This document shows, one piece after another, positions 23,340 through 38,800 of a stretch of DNA of 64,000 nucleotides. The notes below the pieces were generated by a model. The model searched no databases. It was given only the letters and a program-made list of their open reading frames with translations, and was not told where the DNA came from. The number at the start of each line of letters is the position of its first letter. Position 1 is the stretch's first letter. Both the position numbers and the translations under genes were made by a program. This DNA comes from Xylocopa sonorina (taxonomy: Eukaryota; Arthropoda; Insecta; Hymenoptera; Apidae), in assembly GCF_050948175.1 (NCBI RefSeq), contig NW_027490161.1, positions 310,001-374,000 of the forward strand. The letters run 5' to 3'.

Positions 23340-26148
23340 TAGAAAGCTATTGCTACGATACGTAGACATCTGCAAACGCTATTTCCTAGAGAGGAAGTAT
23401 CGCATTCACATTCATTTGAAGTGTAGACGAGGAATACATGACACTTCGCTCATCATATTATATCTTACCATGAAACAGTGAAATTAGATGCGATATCGCG
23501 TTTTAAGAAGCATTAGAAATCTATTGCTACGATACGTAGACATCTGCAAACGCTATTTCCTAGCGAGGAAGTGTCGCATTCACATTCATTTGATGTGTAG
23601 ACGAGGAATACATAACACATCGCAAATCATATTATATCTTACCATGAAACACAGGAATGAGATGGGATATCGCGTTTAAAGAAGCATTAGAAAGCTATTG
23701 CTACGATACGTAGACATCTGCAAACGCTATTTCCTAGCGAGGAAGTATCGCATTCACATTCATTTGAAGTGTAGACGAGGAATACATAACACTTCGCAAA
23801 TCATGTTATATCTTAACATGAAACATAGAAATGAGATGCCATATCGCGTTTTAAGAAGCATTAGAAATCTATTGCTACGATACCTAGACATCTGCAAACG
23901 CTACTTCCTAGCGAGGAAGTGTCGCATTCACATTCATTTGAAGTGTAGACGAGGAACACATAACACTTCGCAAATCATATTATATCTTACCATGAAACAT
24001 AGATATGAGATGCGATATCGCGTTTTAAGTAGCATTAGAAAGCTAATGCTACGATACGTAGATATCTGCAAACGCTATTTCCTAGCGAGGAAGTATCGCA
24101 TTCACATTCATTTGAAGTGTAGACGAGGAATACATGACACTTCGCAAATCATGTTATATCTTACCATGAAACATAGAAATGAGATGCGATATCGCGTTTT
24201 AAGAAGCATTAGAAATCTATTGCTACGGTAAGTAGACATCTGCAAACGCTATTTCCTAGCGAGGAAGTGTCGCATTCACATTCATTTGAAGTGTAGACGA
24301 CGAATACATAACACTTCGCAAATCATATTATATCTTACCATGAAACATAGAAATGAGATGCGATATCGCGTTTTAAGAAGCATTAGAACTCTATTGCTAC
24401 GATAGGTAAACATCTGCAAACGCTATTGCCTTCAAGGAAGTGTTGCATTTACATTCATTTGAAGTGTAGACGAGGAATACATAACACTTCGCAAATCATA
24501 TTATATCTTGCCATGAAACATAGAAATGAGATGCGATATCGCGTTTTAAGAATCATATGAACTCTATTGCTACGATACGTAGACATCTGCAATCGTTATT
24601 TCCTTGCAAGGAAGTGTCGCATTTACTTTCATTTGAATCGTAGACGAGGAATGCATAACACTTCCCAATGAATATTATATCTTATCATGAAACATAGATA
24701 TGAGATACAATTTCTCGTTTTAAGATGCATTTGAACTCTATTGCTTCGATACGTAGACATATGCAAACGCTATTTCCTTGCTAGGATGTGTCGCATTTAC
24801 ATTCACTTGAAGTGTAGACGAGGAATACATAACACTTACGCAAATCATATTATATCTTACCATGAAACATAGAAATGAGATGCGATATCGCGTTTTAAGA
24901 ATCATATGAACTCTATTGCTACGATACGTACACATCTGCAAACGCTATTTCCTAGCGAGGAAGTGTCGCATTCGCATTCATTTGAAGTGTAGACGAGGAA
25001 TACATGACACTTCGCAAATCATATTATATCTTACCATGAAACATATAAGTGAGATGCGATATCGCGTTTTAAGAATCATAAGAACTCTATTGCTACGATA
25101 CGTAGACATCTGCAAACGCTATTTCCTTGCAAGGAAGTGTCGCATTTACATTCATTTGAATTGTAGACGCGGAATGCATAACACTTCGCGATGAATATTA
25201 TATCTTGTCATGAAACATAGATATGAGATGCAATATCTCGTTTTAAGAAGCATTTGAACTCTATTGCTACGATACGTAGACATCTGCAAACGCTATTTCC
25301 TTGCAAGGAAGTGTCGCATTTACATTCATTTGAAGTGTAGACGAGGAATACATAACACTTCGCAATTCATATTATATCTTACCATGAAACATAGAAATGA
25401 GGTGCGATATCGCGTTATAAGAAGCATTAGAAAGCTATTGCTACGATACGTAGACATCTGCAAACGCTATTTCCTAGAGAGGAAGTATCGCATTCACAAT
25501 CATTTGAAGTGTAGACGAGGAATACATGACACTTCGCACATCATATTATATCTTACCATGAAACAGTGAAATTAGATGCGATATCGCGTTTTAAGAAGCA
25601 TTAGAAATCTATTGCTACGATACGTAGACATCTGCAAACGCTATTTCCTAGCGAGGAAGTGTCGCATTCACATTCATTTGATGTGTAGACGAGGAATACA
25701 TGACACTTCGCAAATCATATTATATCTTACCATGAAACACAGGAATGAGATGGGATATCGCGTTTAAAGAAGCATTAGAAAGCTATTGCTACGATACGTA
25801 GACATCTGCAAACGCTATTTCCTAGCGAGGAAGTATCGCATTCACATTCATTTGAAGTGTAGACGAGGAATACATAACACTTCGCAAATCATGTTATATC
25901 TTAACATGAAACATAGAAATGAGATGCCATATCGCGTTTTAAGAAGCATTAGAAATCTATTGCTACGATACCTAGACATCTGCAAACGCTACTTCCTAGC
26001 GAGGAAGTGTCGCATTCACATTCATTTGAAGTGTAGACGAGGAACACATAACACTTCGCAAATCATATTATATCTTACCATGAAACATAGATATGAGATG
26101 CGATATCGCGTTTTAAGTAGCATTAGAAAGCTAATGCTACGATACGTA
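23340..26148 (+). repeat. Duplication pair at 2088-bp spacing (12 monomers)
   Basis: Segment 23340-24060 recurs at 25428-26148. Shared markers are CCTAGAGAGGAAG, the GATGCCATATCGCG variant, CGTTTAAAGAAGC and GAGGAACACATAAC. Confidence 0.8.
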
Positions 26149-27867
26149 GACATCTGCAAACGCTATATCCTAGCGACGAAGTATCGCATTCACATTCATT
26201 TGATGTGTAGACGAGGAATACATAACACTTCGCAAATCATGTTATATCTTACCATGAAACATAGAAATGAGATGCGATATCGCGTTTTCAGAAGCATTAG
26301 AAATCTATTGCTACGGTACGTAGACATCTGCAAACGCGCTTCCTAGCGAGGAAGTGTCGCATTCACATTCATTTGAAGTGTAGACGAGGAATACATAACA
26401 TTTCGCAAATCATATTATATCTTACCATGAAACATAGATATGAGATGCGATATCGCGATTTAAGAAGCATTAGAAAGCTAATGCTACGATACGTAGATAT
26501 CTGCAAACGCTATTTCCTAGCGATGAAGTATCGCATTCACATTCATTTGAAGTGTAGACGAGGAATACATGACACTTCGCAAATCATGTTATATCTTACC
26601 ATGAAACATAGAAATGAGATGCGATATCGCGTTTTAAGAAGCATTAGAAATCTATTGCTACGGTAAGTAGACATCTGCAAACGCCATTTCCTAGCGAGGA
26701 AGTGTCGCATTCACATTCATTTGAAGTGTAGACGACGAATACATAACACTTCGCAAATCATATTATATCTTACCATGAAACATAGAAATGAGATGCGATA
26801 TCGCGTTTTAAGAAGCATTAGAACTCTATTGCTACGATAGGTAAACATCTGCAAACGCTATTTCCTTCAAGGAAGTGTTGCATTTACATTCATTTGAAGT
26901 GTAGACGAGGAATACATAACACTTCGCAAATCATATTATATCTTGCCATGAAACATAGAAATGAGATGCGATATCGCGTTTTAAGAATCATATGAACTCT
27001 ATTGCTACGATACGTAGACATCTGCAATCGTTATTTCCTTGCAAGGAAGTGTCGCATTTACTTTCATTTGAATCGTAGACGAGGAATGCATAACACTTCC
27101 CAATGAATATTATATCTTATCATGAAACATAGATATGAGATGCAATTTCTCGTTTTAAGATGCATTTGAACTCTATTGCTTCGATACGTAGACATATGCA
27201 AACGCTATTTCCTTGCTAGGATGTGTCGCATTTACATTCACTTGAAGTGTAGACGAGGAATACATAACACTTACGCAAATCATATTATATCTTACCATGA
27301 AACATAGAAATGAGATGCGATATCGCGTTTTAAGAATCATATGAACTCTATTGCTACGATACGTACACATCTGCAAACGCTATTTCCTAGCGAGGAAGTG
27401 TCGCATTCGCATTCATTTGAAGTGTAGACGAGGAATACATGACACTTCGCAAATCATATTATATCTTACCATGAAACATATAAATGAGATGCGATATCGC
27501 GTTTTAAGAATCATAAGAACTCTATTGCTACGATACGTAGACATCTGCAAACGCTATTTCCTTGCAAGGAAGTGTCGCATTTACATTCATTTGAATTGTA
27601 GACGCGGAATGCATAACACTTCGCGATGAATATTATATCTTGTCATGAAACATAGATATGAGATGCAATATCTCGTTTTAAGAAGCATTTGAACTCTATT
27701 GCTACGATACGTAGACATCTGCAAACGCTATTTCCTTGCAAGGAAGTGTCGCATTTACATTCATTTGAAGTGTAGACGAGGAATACATAACACTTCGCAA
27801 TTCATATTATATCTTACCATGAAACATAGAAATGAGGTGCGATATCGCGTTTTAAGAAGCATTAGAA
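24037..27867 (+). repeat. Duplication pair at 2435-bp spacing
   Basis: Segment 24037-25432 recurs at 26472-27867. Shared markers are CGGTAAGTAGAC, the shortened CCTTCAAGGAAGTGTTGC palindrome region, the extra base in CACTTACGCAAATC, and CGCGATGAATATT. It interleaves with the 2088-bp pair, so duplications have been stacked on one another. Confidence 0.8.
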
Positions 27868-28951
27868 CACTATTGCTACGATAGGTAGACATCTGCAAAC
27901 GCTATTTCCTTGCAAGGAAGTGTCGCATTCACATTCATTTGAAGTGTAGTCGAGCAATGCATAACACTTCGCAATGAATATTATATCTTATCATGAAACA
28001 TAGATATGAGATGCAATATCTCGTTTTAAGAAGCATTTGATCCCTATTGCTCCGATACGTAGACATCTGCAAACGCTATTTCCTTGCAAGGAAGTGTCGC
28101 ATTTACATTCATTTGAAGTGTAGACGAGGAATACATAACACTTCGCAAATCATATTATATCTTACCATGAAACATAGAAATGAGATGCGATATCGCGTTT
28201 TAAGAAGCATTAGAACTCTATTGCTACGATAGGTAAACATCTGCAAACGCTATTTCCTTGCAAGGAAGTGTCGCATTTACATTCATTTGAAGTGTAGACG
28301 AGGAATACATAACACTTCGCAAATCAGATTATATCTTGCCATGAAACATAGAAATGAGATGCGATATCGCGTTTTAAGAAGCATTAGAAATCTATTGCTA
28401 CGATACGTAGACATCTGCAAACGCCATTTCCTTGCAAGGAAGTGTCGCATTTACATTCATTTGAATTGTAGACGAGGAATACATAACACTTCGCAAATCA
28501 TATTATATCTTACCATGAAACATAGAAATGAGATGCGATATCTCGTTTTAAGAAGCATTAGAAATCTATTGCTACGATAGGTAAACATCTGCAAACGCTA
28601 TTTCCTTGCAAGGAACTGTCGCATTTACATTCATTTGAAGTGTAGAAGAGGAATACATGACTCTTCGCAAATCATATTATATCTTACCATGAAACATAGG
28701 AATGAGATGCGATATCGCGTTTTAAGAAGCATTAGAAAGCTATTGCTACGATAAGTAGACATCTGCAAACGCTATTTCCTAGCGAGGAAGTATCGCATTC
28801 ACATTCATTTGAAGTGTAGACGAGGAATACATGACACTTCGCAAATCATATTACATCTTACAATGAAACATAGAAATGAGATGCGATATCGCGTCTTAAG
28901 AAGCATTAGAAAGCTATTGCTACGATACGCAGACATCTGCAAACGCTATTT
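27120..28951 (+). repeat. Duplicated block, copy 1 (partner 44683-46514, spacing 17563 bp)
   Basis: This 1832-bp block recurs 17.6 kb away with few changes, such as TGTAGTCGAGCAATG here versus TGTAGACGAGGAATG in the partner. It is the longest-range duplication I could trace in the array. Between 28952 and 29453 lie ordinary monomers. Confidence 0.8.
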
Positions 28952-29453
28952 CCTTGCAAGGAAGTGTCGCATTTACATTCATTTGAAGTGTAGACGAGGA
29001 ATACATAACACTTCGCAATTCATATTATATCTTACCATGAAACATAGAAATGAGGTGCGATATCGCGTTTTAAGAAGCATTAGAACACTATTGCTACGAT
29101 AGGTAGACATCTGCAAACGCTATTTCCTTGCAAGGAAGTGTCGCATTTACATTCATTTGAAGTGTAGACGAGGAATACATAACACTTCGCAAATCATATT
29201 ATATCTTGCCATGAAACATAGAAATGAGATGCGATATCGCGTTTTAAGAAGCATTAGAAATCTATTGCTACGATACGTAAATATCTGCAAACGCTATTTC
29301 CTAGCGAGGAAGTGTCGCATTCACATTCATTTGAAGTGTAGACGAGGAATACATAACACTTCGCAAATCATATTATATCTTACCATGAAACATAGAAATG
29401 AGATGCGATATCGCGTTTTAAGAATCATATGAACTCTATTGCTACGATACGTA

Positions 29454-32400
29454 GACATCTGCAATCGTTATTTCCTTGCAAGGAAGTGTCGCATTTACTT
29501 TCATTTGAATCGTGGACGAGGAGTGCATAACACTTCCCAATGAATATTATATCTTATCATGAAACATAGATATGAGATGCAATATCTCGTTTTAAGAAGC
29601 ATTTGAACCCTATTGCTTCGATACGTAGACATATGCAAACGCTATTTCCTTGCAAGGAAGTGTCGCATTTACATTCATTTGAAGTGTAGAAGAGGAATAC
29701 ATGACACTTCGCAAATCATATTATATCTTACCATGAAACAGAGAAATGAGATGCGGTATCGCCATTTAAGAAGCATTAGAACTCTATTGCTACGATACCT
29801 AGACATTTGCAGACGCTATTTCCTAGCAAGGAAGTGTCGCATTTACATTCATTTGAAGTGTAGAGGAGGAATACATAACACTTCGCAAATCATATTACAT
29901 CTTACCATGAAACATAGAAATGAGATGCGATATCGCGTTTTAAGAAGCAATAGAACTCTATTGCTACGATAGGTAAACATCTGCAAACGCTATTTCCTTG
30001 CAAGGAAGTGTCGCATTTACATTCATTTGAAGTGTAGAAGAGGAATACATGACACTTCGCAAATCATATTATATCTTACCATGAAACAGAGAAATGAGAT
30101 GCGATATCGCGTTTTAAGAAGAAATAGAACTCTATTGCTACGATAGGTAAACATCTGCAATCGCTATTTCCTTGCAAGGAAGTGTCGCATTTACATTCAT
30201 TTGAATCGCATACGCGGAATGCATAACCCTTGCAATGAATATTATATCTTATCATTAAACATAGATATGAGATGCAATATCTCGTTTTAAGAAGCATTTG
30301 AACTCTATTGCTACGATACGTAGACATCAGCAAACGCTATTTCCTTGCAAGGAAGTGTCGCATTTACATTCATTTGAAGTGTAGACGAGGAATACATAAC
30401 ACTTCGCAAATCATATTATATCTTACCATGAAACATAGATATGAGATGCGATATCTCGTTTTAAGAAGCATTACAACACTATTGCTACGATAGGTAGACA
30501 ACTGCAAAAGCTATTTCCTTGCAAGGAGGTGTCGCATTTACATTCATTAGAAGTGTAGAGGAGGAACACATAACACTTCGCAAATCATACTATATCTTAC
30601 CATGAAACATAGAAATGAGATGCGATATCGCGTTTTAAGAAGCACTAGAAAGCTATTGCTACGATACGTAGACATCTGCAAACGCTATTTCCTAGCGAGG
30701 AAGTATCGCATTCACATTCATTTGAAGTGTAGACGAGGAATACATAGCACTTCGCAAATCATATTATATCTTACCATGAAACACAGGAATGAGATGGGAT
30801 ATCGCGTTTTAAGAAGCATTAGAAAGCTATTGCTACGATACGTAGACATCTGCAAACGCTATTTCCTAGCGAGGAAGTATCGCATTCACATTCATTTGAA
30901 GTGTAGACGAGGAATACATAACACTTCGCAAATCATGTTATATCTTAACATGAAACATAGAAATGAGATGCGATATCGCGTTTTAAGAATCATATGAACT
31001 CTATTGCTACGATACGTAGACATCTGCAATCGTTATTTCCTTGCAAGGAAGTGTCGCATTTACTTTCATTTGAATCGTAGACGAGGAATGCATAACACTT
31101 CCCAATGAATATTATATCTTACCATGAAACAGAGAAATGAGATGCGATATCGCGTTTTAAGAAGCATTAGAAATCTGTTGCTACTATACCTAGACATCTG
31201 CAGACGCTATTTCCTAGCAAGGAAGTGTCGCAGTTACATTCATTTGAAGTGTAGAGGAGGAATACATAACACTTCGCAAATCATATTACATCTTACCATG
31301 AAACATAGAAATGAGATGCGCTATCGCGTTTTAAGAAGCATTAGAACACTATTGCTACGATAGGTAGATATTTGCAAACGCTACTACCTGGCAAGGAAAT
31401 ATCGCATTTACATTCATTTGAAGTGTAGAGGAGGAATACATAACACTTCGCAAATCATATTACATCTTACCATGAAACAGAGAAATGAGATGCGATATCG
31501 CTTTTTAAGAAGCATTAGAACTCTATTGCTACGATACCTAGACATCTGCAGACGCTATTTCCTAGCAAGGAAGTGTCGCATTTACATTCATTTTAAGTGT
31601 AGAGGAGGAATACTTAACACTTCGCAAATCATATTACGTCTTACCATGAAACATAGAAATAAGATGCGATATCGCGTTTTAAGAAGCATTAGAACTCTAT
31701 TGCTACGATACCTAGATATCTGCAGACGCCATTTCCTAGCAAGGAAGTGTCGCATTTACATTCATTTGAAGTGTAGACGAGGAGTACATGACACTTCGCA
31801 AATCATATTATATCTTACCATGAAACATAGAAATGAGATGCGATATCGCGTTTTAAGAAGCATTAGAAAGCTATTGCTACGATACGTAGACATCTGCAAA
31901 CGCTATTTCCTAGCGAGGAAGTATGGCACTCACATTCATTTGAAGTGTAGACGAGGAATACATAACACTTCGCAAATCAAATTATATCTTACCATGAAAC
32001 ATAGAAATGAGATGCGATATCGCGTTTTAAGAAGCATTAGAGCACTATTCCTACGATAGGTAGACATTTGCAAACGCTATTTCCTTGCAAGGAAGTGTCG
32101 CATTTACATTCATTTGAAGTGTAGACGAGGAATACATAACACTTCGCAAATCATATAATATCTTACCATGAAACATAGAAATGAGATGCGATATCGCGTT
32201 TTAAGAAGCATTAGAACTCTATTGCTACGATAGGTAAACATCTGCAAACGCTATTTCCTTGCAAGGAAGTGTCGCATTTACATTCATTTGAAGTGTAGAA
32301 GAGGAATACATGACACTTCGCAAATCATATTATATCTTACCATGAAACAGAGAAATGAGATGCGGTATCGCCATTTAAGAAGCATTAGAACTCTATTGCT

Positions 32401-34260
32401 ACGATACCTAGACATTTGCAGACGCTATTTCCTAGCAAGGAAGTGTCGCATTCACATTCATTTGAAGTGTAGACGAGGAATACATAACACTTCGCAAATC
32501 ATATTACATCTTACCATGAAACATAGAAATGAGATGCGATATCGCGTTTTAAGAAGCAATAGAACTCTATTGCTACGATAGGTAAACATCTGCAATCGCT
32601 ACTTCCTTGCAAGGAAGTGTCGCATTTACATTCATTTGAATCGCATACGCGGAATGCATAACACTTCGCAATGAATATTATATCTTATCATTAAACATAG
32701 ATATGAGATGCAATATCTCGTTTTAAGAAGCATTTGAACACTATTGCTACGATACGTAGACATCAGCAAACGCTATTTCCTTGCAAGGAAGTGTCGCATT
32801 TACATTCATTTGAAGTGTAGACGAGGAATACATAACACTTCGCAAATCATATTATATCTTACCATGAAACATGGAAATGAGATGCGATATCTCGTTTTAA
32901 GAAGCATTACAACACTATTGCTACGATAGGTAGACAACTGCAAACGCTATTTCCTTGCAAGGAGGTGTCGCATTTACATTCATTAGAATTGTAAAGGAGG
33001 AATACATAACACTTCGCAAATCATATTATATCTTACCATGAAACAGAAATGAGATGCGATATCGCGTTTTAAGAAGCACTAGAAAGCTATTGCTACGATA
33101 CGTAGACATCTGCAAACGCTATTTCCTAGCGAGGAAGTATCGCATTCACATTCATTTGAAGTGTAGACGAGGAATACATGACACTTCGCAAATCATATTA
33201 TATCTTACCATGAAACAGTGAAGTTAGATGCGATATCGCGTTTTAAGAAGCATTAGAAATCTATTGCTACGATACGTAGACATCTGCAAACGCTATTTCC
33301 TAGCGAGGAAGTGTCGCTTTCACATTCATTTGATGTGTAGACGAGGAATACATAACACTTCGCAAATCATATTATATCTTACCATGAAACACAGGAATGA
33401 GATGGGATATCGCGTTTAAAGAAGCATTAGAAAGCTATTGCTACGATACGTAGACATCTGCAAACGCTATTTCCTAGCGAGGAAGTATCGCATTCACATT
33501 CATTTGAAGTGTAGACGAGGAATACATAACACTTCGCAAATCATGTTATATCTTAACATGAAACATAGAAATGAGATGCCATATCGCGTTTTAAGAAGCA
33601 TTAGAAATCTATTGCTACGATACCTAGACATCTGCAAACGCTACTTCCTAGCGAGGAAGTGTCGCATTCACATTCATTTGAAGTGTAGACGAGGAACACA
33701 TAACACTTCGCAAATCATATTATATCTTACCATGAAACATAGATATGAGATGCGATATCGCGTTTTAAGTAGCATTAGAAAGCTAATGCTACGATACGTA
33801 GACATCTGCAAACGCTATTTCCTAGCGACGAAGTATCGCATTCACATTCATTTGATGTGTAGACGAGGAATACATAACACTTCGCAAATCATGTTATATC
33901 TTACCATGAAACATAGAAATGAGATGCGATATCGCGTTTTCAGAAGCATTAGAAATCTATTGCTACGGTACGTAGACATCTGCAAACGCGCTTCCTAGCG
34001 AGGAAGTGTCGCATTTACATTCATTTGAAGTGTAGACGAGGAATACATAACACTTCGCAAATCATATTATATCTTACCATGAAACATGGAAATGAGATGC
34101 GATATCTCGTTTTAAGAAGCATTACAACACTATTGCTACGATAGGTAGACAACTGCAAACGCTATTTCCTTGCAAGGAGGTGTCGCATTTACATTCATTA
34201 GAATTGTAAAGGAGGAATACATAACACTTCGCAAATCATATTATATCTTACCATGAAACA
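29454..34260 (+). repeat. 4.8-kb duplicated block, copy 1 (partner 35888-40694, spacing 6434 bp)
   Basis: This 4807-bp block of about 27 monomers recurs at +6434 (37 monomers minus 4 bases). Every indel is shared, and only a handful of base differences were noticed, for example near 29811, 31502 and 32452. The match ends abruptly at 34260/40694, inside a monomer at GAAACA. Confidence 0.88.
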
Positions 34261-35702
34261 CAGGAATGAGATGGGATATCGCGTTTAAAGAAGCATTAGA
34301 AAGCTATTGCTACGATACGTAGACATCTGCAAACGCTATTTCCTAGCGAGGAAGTATCGCATTCACATTCATTTGAAGTGTAGACGAGGAATACATAACA
34401 CTTCGCAAATCATGTTATATCTTAACATGAAACATAGAAATGAGATGCCATATCGCGTTTTAAGAAGCCTTAGAAATCTATTGCTACGATACCTAGACAT
34501 CTGCAAACGCTACTTCCTAGCGAGGAAGTGTCGCATTCACATTCATTTGAAGTGTATACGAGGAACACATAACACTTCGCAAATCATATTATATCTTACC
34601 ATGAAACATAGATATGAGATGCGATATCGCGTTTTAAGTAGCATTAGAAAGCTAATGCTACGATACGTAGACATCTGCAAACGCTATTTCCTAGCGACGA
34701 AGTATCGCATTCACATTCATTTGATGTGTAGACGAGGAATACATAACACTTCGCAAATCATGTTATATCTTACCATGAAACATAGAAATGAGATGCGATA
34801 TCGCGTTTTCAGAAGCATTAGAAATCTATTGCTACGGTACGTAGACATCTGCAAACGCGCTTCCTAGCGAGGAAGTGTCGCATTCACATTCATTTGAAGT
34901 GTAGATGAGGAATACATAACATTTCGCAAATCATATTATATCTTACCATGAAACATAGATATGAGATGCGATATCGCGATTTAAGAAGCATTAGAAAGCT
35001 AATGCTACGATACGTAGATATCTGCAAACGCTATTTCCTAGCGAGGAAGTATCGCATTCACATTCATTTGAAGTGTAGACGAGGAATACATGACACTTCG
35101 CAAATCATGTTATATCTTACCATGAAACATAGAAATGAGATGCGATATCGCGTTTTAAGAAGCATTAGAAATCTATTGCTACGGTAAGTAGACATCTGCA
35201 AACGCTATTTCCTAGCGAGGAAGTGTCGCATTCACATTCATTTGAAGTGTAGACGACGAATACATAACACTTCGCAAATCATATTATATCTTACCATGAA
35301 ACATAGAAATGAGATGCGATATCGCGTTTTAAGAAGCATTAGAAATCTATTGCTACGATACGTAGACATCTGCAAACGCTACTTCCTAGCGAGGAAGTGT
35401 CGCATTCACATTCATTTGAAGTGTAGACGAGGAATACATAACACTTCGCAAATCAGATTATATCTTGCCATGAAACATAGAAATGAGATGCGATATCGCG
35501 TTTTAAGAAGCATTAGAAATCTATTGCTACGATACGTAGACATCTGCAAACGCTATTTCCTAGCGAGGAAGTGTCGCATTCACATTCATTTGAAGTGTAG
35601 ACGAGGAATACATAACATTTCGCAAATCATATTATATCTTACCATGAAACATAGATATGAGATGCAATTTCTCGTTTTAAGATGCATTTGAACTCTATTG
35701 CT
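34228..35702 (+). repeat. 1.5-kb block, copy 1 (partner 41878-43352, spacing 7650 bp)
   Basis: Shared markers are the GAAGCCTTAGAAATC and TGTATACGAGG variants, the shortened CAAACGCGCTTCC monomer and TGTAGATGAGG. The match begins where the 6434-bp duplication ends, which suggests that the two events used neighbouring breakpoints. Confidence 0.82.
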
Positions 35703-35887
35703 TCGGTACGTTGACATATGCAAACGCTATTACCTTGCTAGGATGTGTCGCATTTACATTCACTTGAAGTGTAGACGAGGAATACATAACACTTACGCAA
35801 ATCATATTATATCTTACCATGAAACATAGAAATGAGATGCGATATCGCGTTTTAAGAATCATATGAACTCTATTGCTACGATACGTA

Positions 35888-38800
35888 CACATCTGCAATC
35901 GTTATTTCCTTGCAAGGAAGTGTCGCATTTACTTTCATTTGAATCGTGGACGAGGAGTGCATAACACTTCCCAATGAATATTATATCTTATCATGAAACA
36001 TAGATATGAGATGCAATATCTCGTTTTAAGAAGCATTTGAACCCTATTGCTTCGATACGTAGACATATGCAAACGCTATTTCCTTGCAAGGAAGTGTCGC
36101 ATTTACATTCATTTGAAGTGTAGAAGAGGAATACATGACACTTCGCAAATCATATTATATCTTACCATGAAACAGAGAAATGAGATGCGGTATCGCCATT
36201 TAAGAAGCATTAGAACTCTATTGCTACGATACCTAGACATTTGCAGGCGCTATTTCCTAGCAAGGAAGTGTCGCATTTACATTCATTTGAAGTGTAGAGG
36301 AGGAATACATAACACTTCGCAAATCATATTACATCTTACCATGAAACATAGAAATGAGATGCGATATCGCGTTTTAAGAAGCAATAGAACTCTATTGCTA
36401 CGATAGGTAAACATCTGCAAACGCTATTTCCTTGCAAGGAAGTGTCGCATTTACATTCATTTGAAGTGTAGAAGAGGAATACATGACACTTCGCAAATCA
36501 TATTATATCTTACCATGAAACAGAGAAATGAGATGCGATATCGCGTTTTAAGAAGAAATAGAACTCTATTGCTACGATAGGTAAACATCTGCAATCGCTA
36601 TTTCCTTGCAAGGAAGTGTCGCATTTACATTCATTTGAATCGCATACGCGGAATGCATAACCCTTGCAATGAATATTATATCTTATCATTAAACATAGAT
36701 ATGAGATGCAATATCTCGTTTTAAGAAGCATTTGAACTCTATTGCTACGATACGTAGACATCAGCAAACGCTATTTCCTTGCAAGGAAGTGTCGCATTTA
36801 CATTCATTTGAAGTGTAGACGAGGAATACATAACACTTCGCAAATCATATTATATCTTACCATGAAACATAGATATGAGATGCGATATCTCGTTTTAAGA
36901 AGCATTACAACACTATTGCTACGATAGGTAGACAACTGCAAAAGCTATTTCCTTGCAAGGAGGTGTCGCATTTACATTCATTAGAAGTGTAGAGGAGGAA
37001 CACATAACACTTCGCAAATCATACTATATCTTACCATGAAACATAGAAATGAGATGCGATATCGCGTTTTAAGAAGCACTAGAAAGCTATTGCTACGATA
37101 CGTAGACATCTGCAAACGCTATTTCCTAGCGAGGAAGTATCGCATTCACATTCATTTGAAGTGTAGACGAGGAATACATAGCACTTCGCAAATCATATTA
37201 TATCTTACCATGAAACACAGGAATGAGATGGGATATCGCGTTTTAAGAAGCATTAGAAAGCTATTGCTACGATACGTAGACATCTGCAAACGCTATTTCC
37301 TAGCGAGGAAGTATCGCATTCACATTCATTTGAAGTGTAGACGAGGAATACATAACACTTCGCAAATCATGTTATATCTTAACATGAAACATAGAAATGA
37401 GATGCGATATCGCGTTTTAAGAATCATATGAACTCTATTGCTACGATACGTAGACATCTGCAATCGTTATTTCCTTGCAAGGAAGTGTCGCATTTACTTT
37501 CATTTGAATCGTAGACGAGGAATGCATAACACTTCCCAATGAATATTATATCTTACCATGAAACAGAGAAATGAGATGCGATATCGCGTTTTAAGAAGCA
37601 TTAGAAATCTGTTGCTACTATACCTAGACATCTGCAGACGCTATTTCCTAGCAAGGAAGTGTCGCAGTTACATTCATTTGAAGTGTAGAGGAGGAATACA
37701 TAACACTTCGCAAATCATATTACATCTTACCATGAAACATAGAAATGAGATGCGCTATCGCGTTTTAAGAAGCATTAGAACACTATTGCTACGATAGGTA
37801 GATATTTGCAAACGCTACTACCTGGCAAGGAAATATCGCATTTACATTCATTTGAAGTGTAGAGGAGGAATACATAACACTTCGCAAATCATATTACATC
37901 TTACCATGAAACAGAGAAATGAGATGCGATATCGCGTTTTAAGAAGCATTAGAACTCTATTGCTACGATACCTAGACATCTGCAGACGCTATTTCCTAGC
38001 AAGGAAGTGTCGCATTTACATTCATTTTAAGTGTAGAGGAGGAATACTTAACACTTCGCAAATCATATTACGTCTTACCATGAAACATAGAAATAAGATG
38101 CGATATCGCGTTTTAAGAAGCATTAGAACTCTATTGCTACGATACCTAGATATCTGCAGACGCCATTTCCTAGCAAGGAAGTGTCGCATTTACATTCATT
38201 TGAAGTGTAGACGAGGAGTACATGACACTTCGCAAATCATATTATATCTTACCATGAAACATAGAAATGAGATGCGATATCGCGTTTTAAGAAGCATTAG
38301 AAAGCTATTGCTACGATACGTAGACATCTGCAAACGCTATTTCCTAGCGAGGAAGTATGGCACTCACATTCATTTGAAGTGTAGACGAGGAATACATAAC
38401 ACTTCGCAAATCAAATTATATCTTACCATGAAACATAGAAATGAGATGCGATATCGCGTTTTAAGAAGCATTAGAGCACTATTCCTACGATAGGTAGACA
38501 TTTGCAAACGCTATTTCCTTGCAAGGAAGTGTCGCATTTACATTCATTTGAAGTGTAGACGAGGAATACATAACACTTCGCAAATCATATAATATCTTAC
38601 CATGAAACATAGAAATGAGATGCGATATCGCGTTTTAAGAAGCATTAGAACTCTATTGCTACGATAGGTAAACATCTGCAAACGCTATTTCCTTGCAAGG
38701 AAGTGTCGCATTTACATTCATTTGAAGTGTAGAAGAGGAATACATGACACTTCGCAAATCATATTATATCTTACCATGAAACAGAGAAATGAGATGCGGT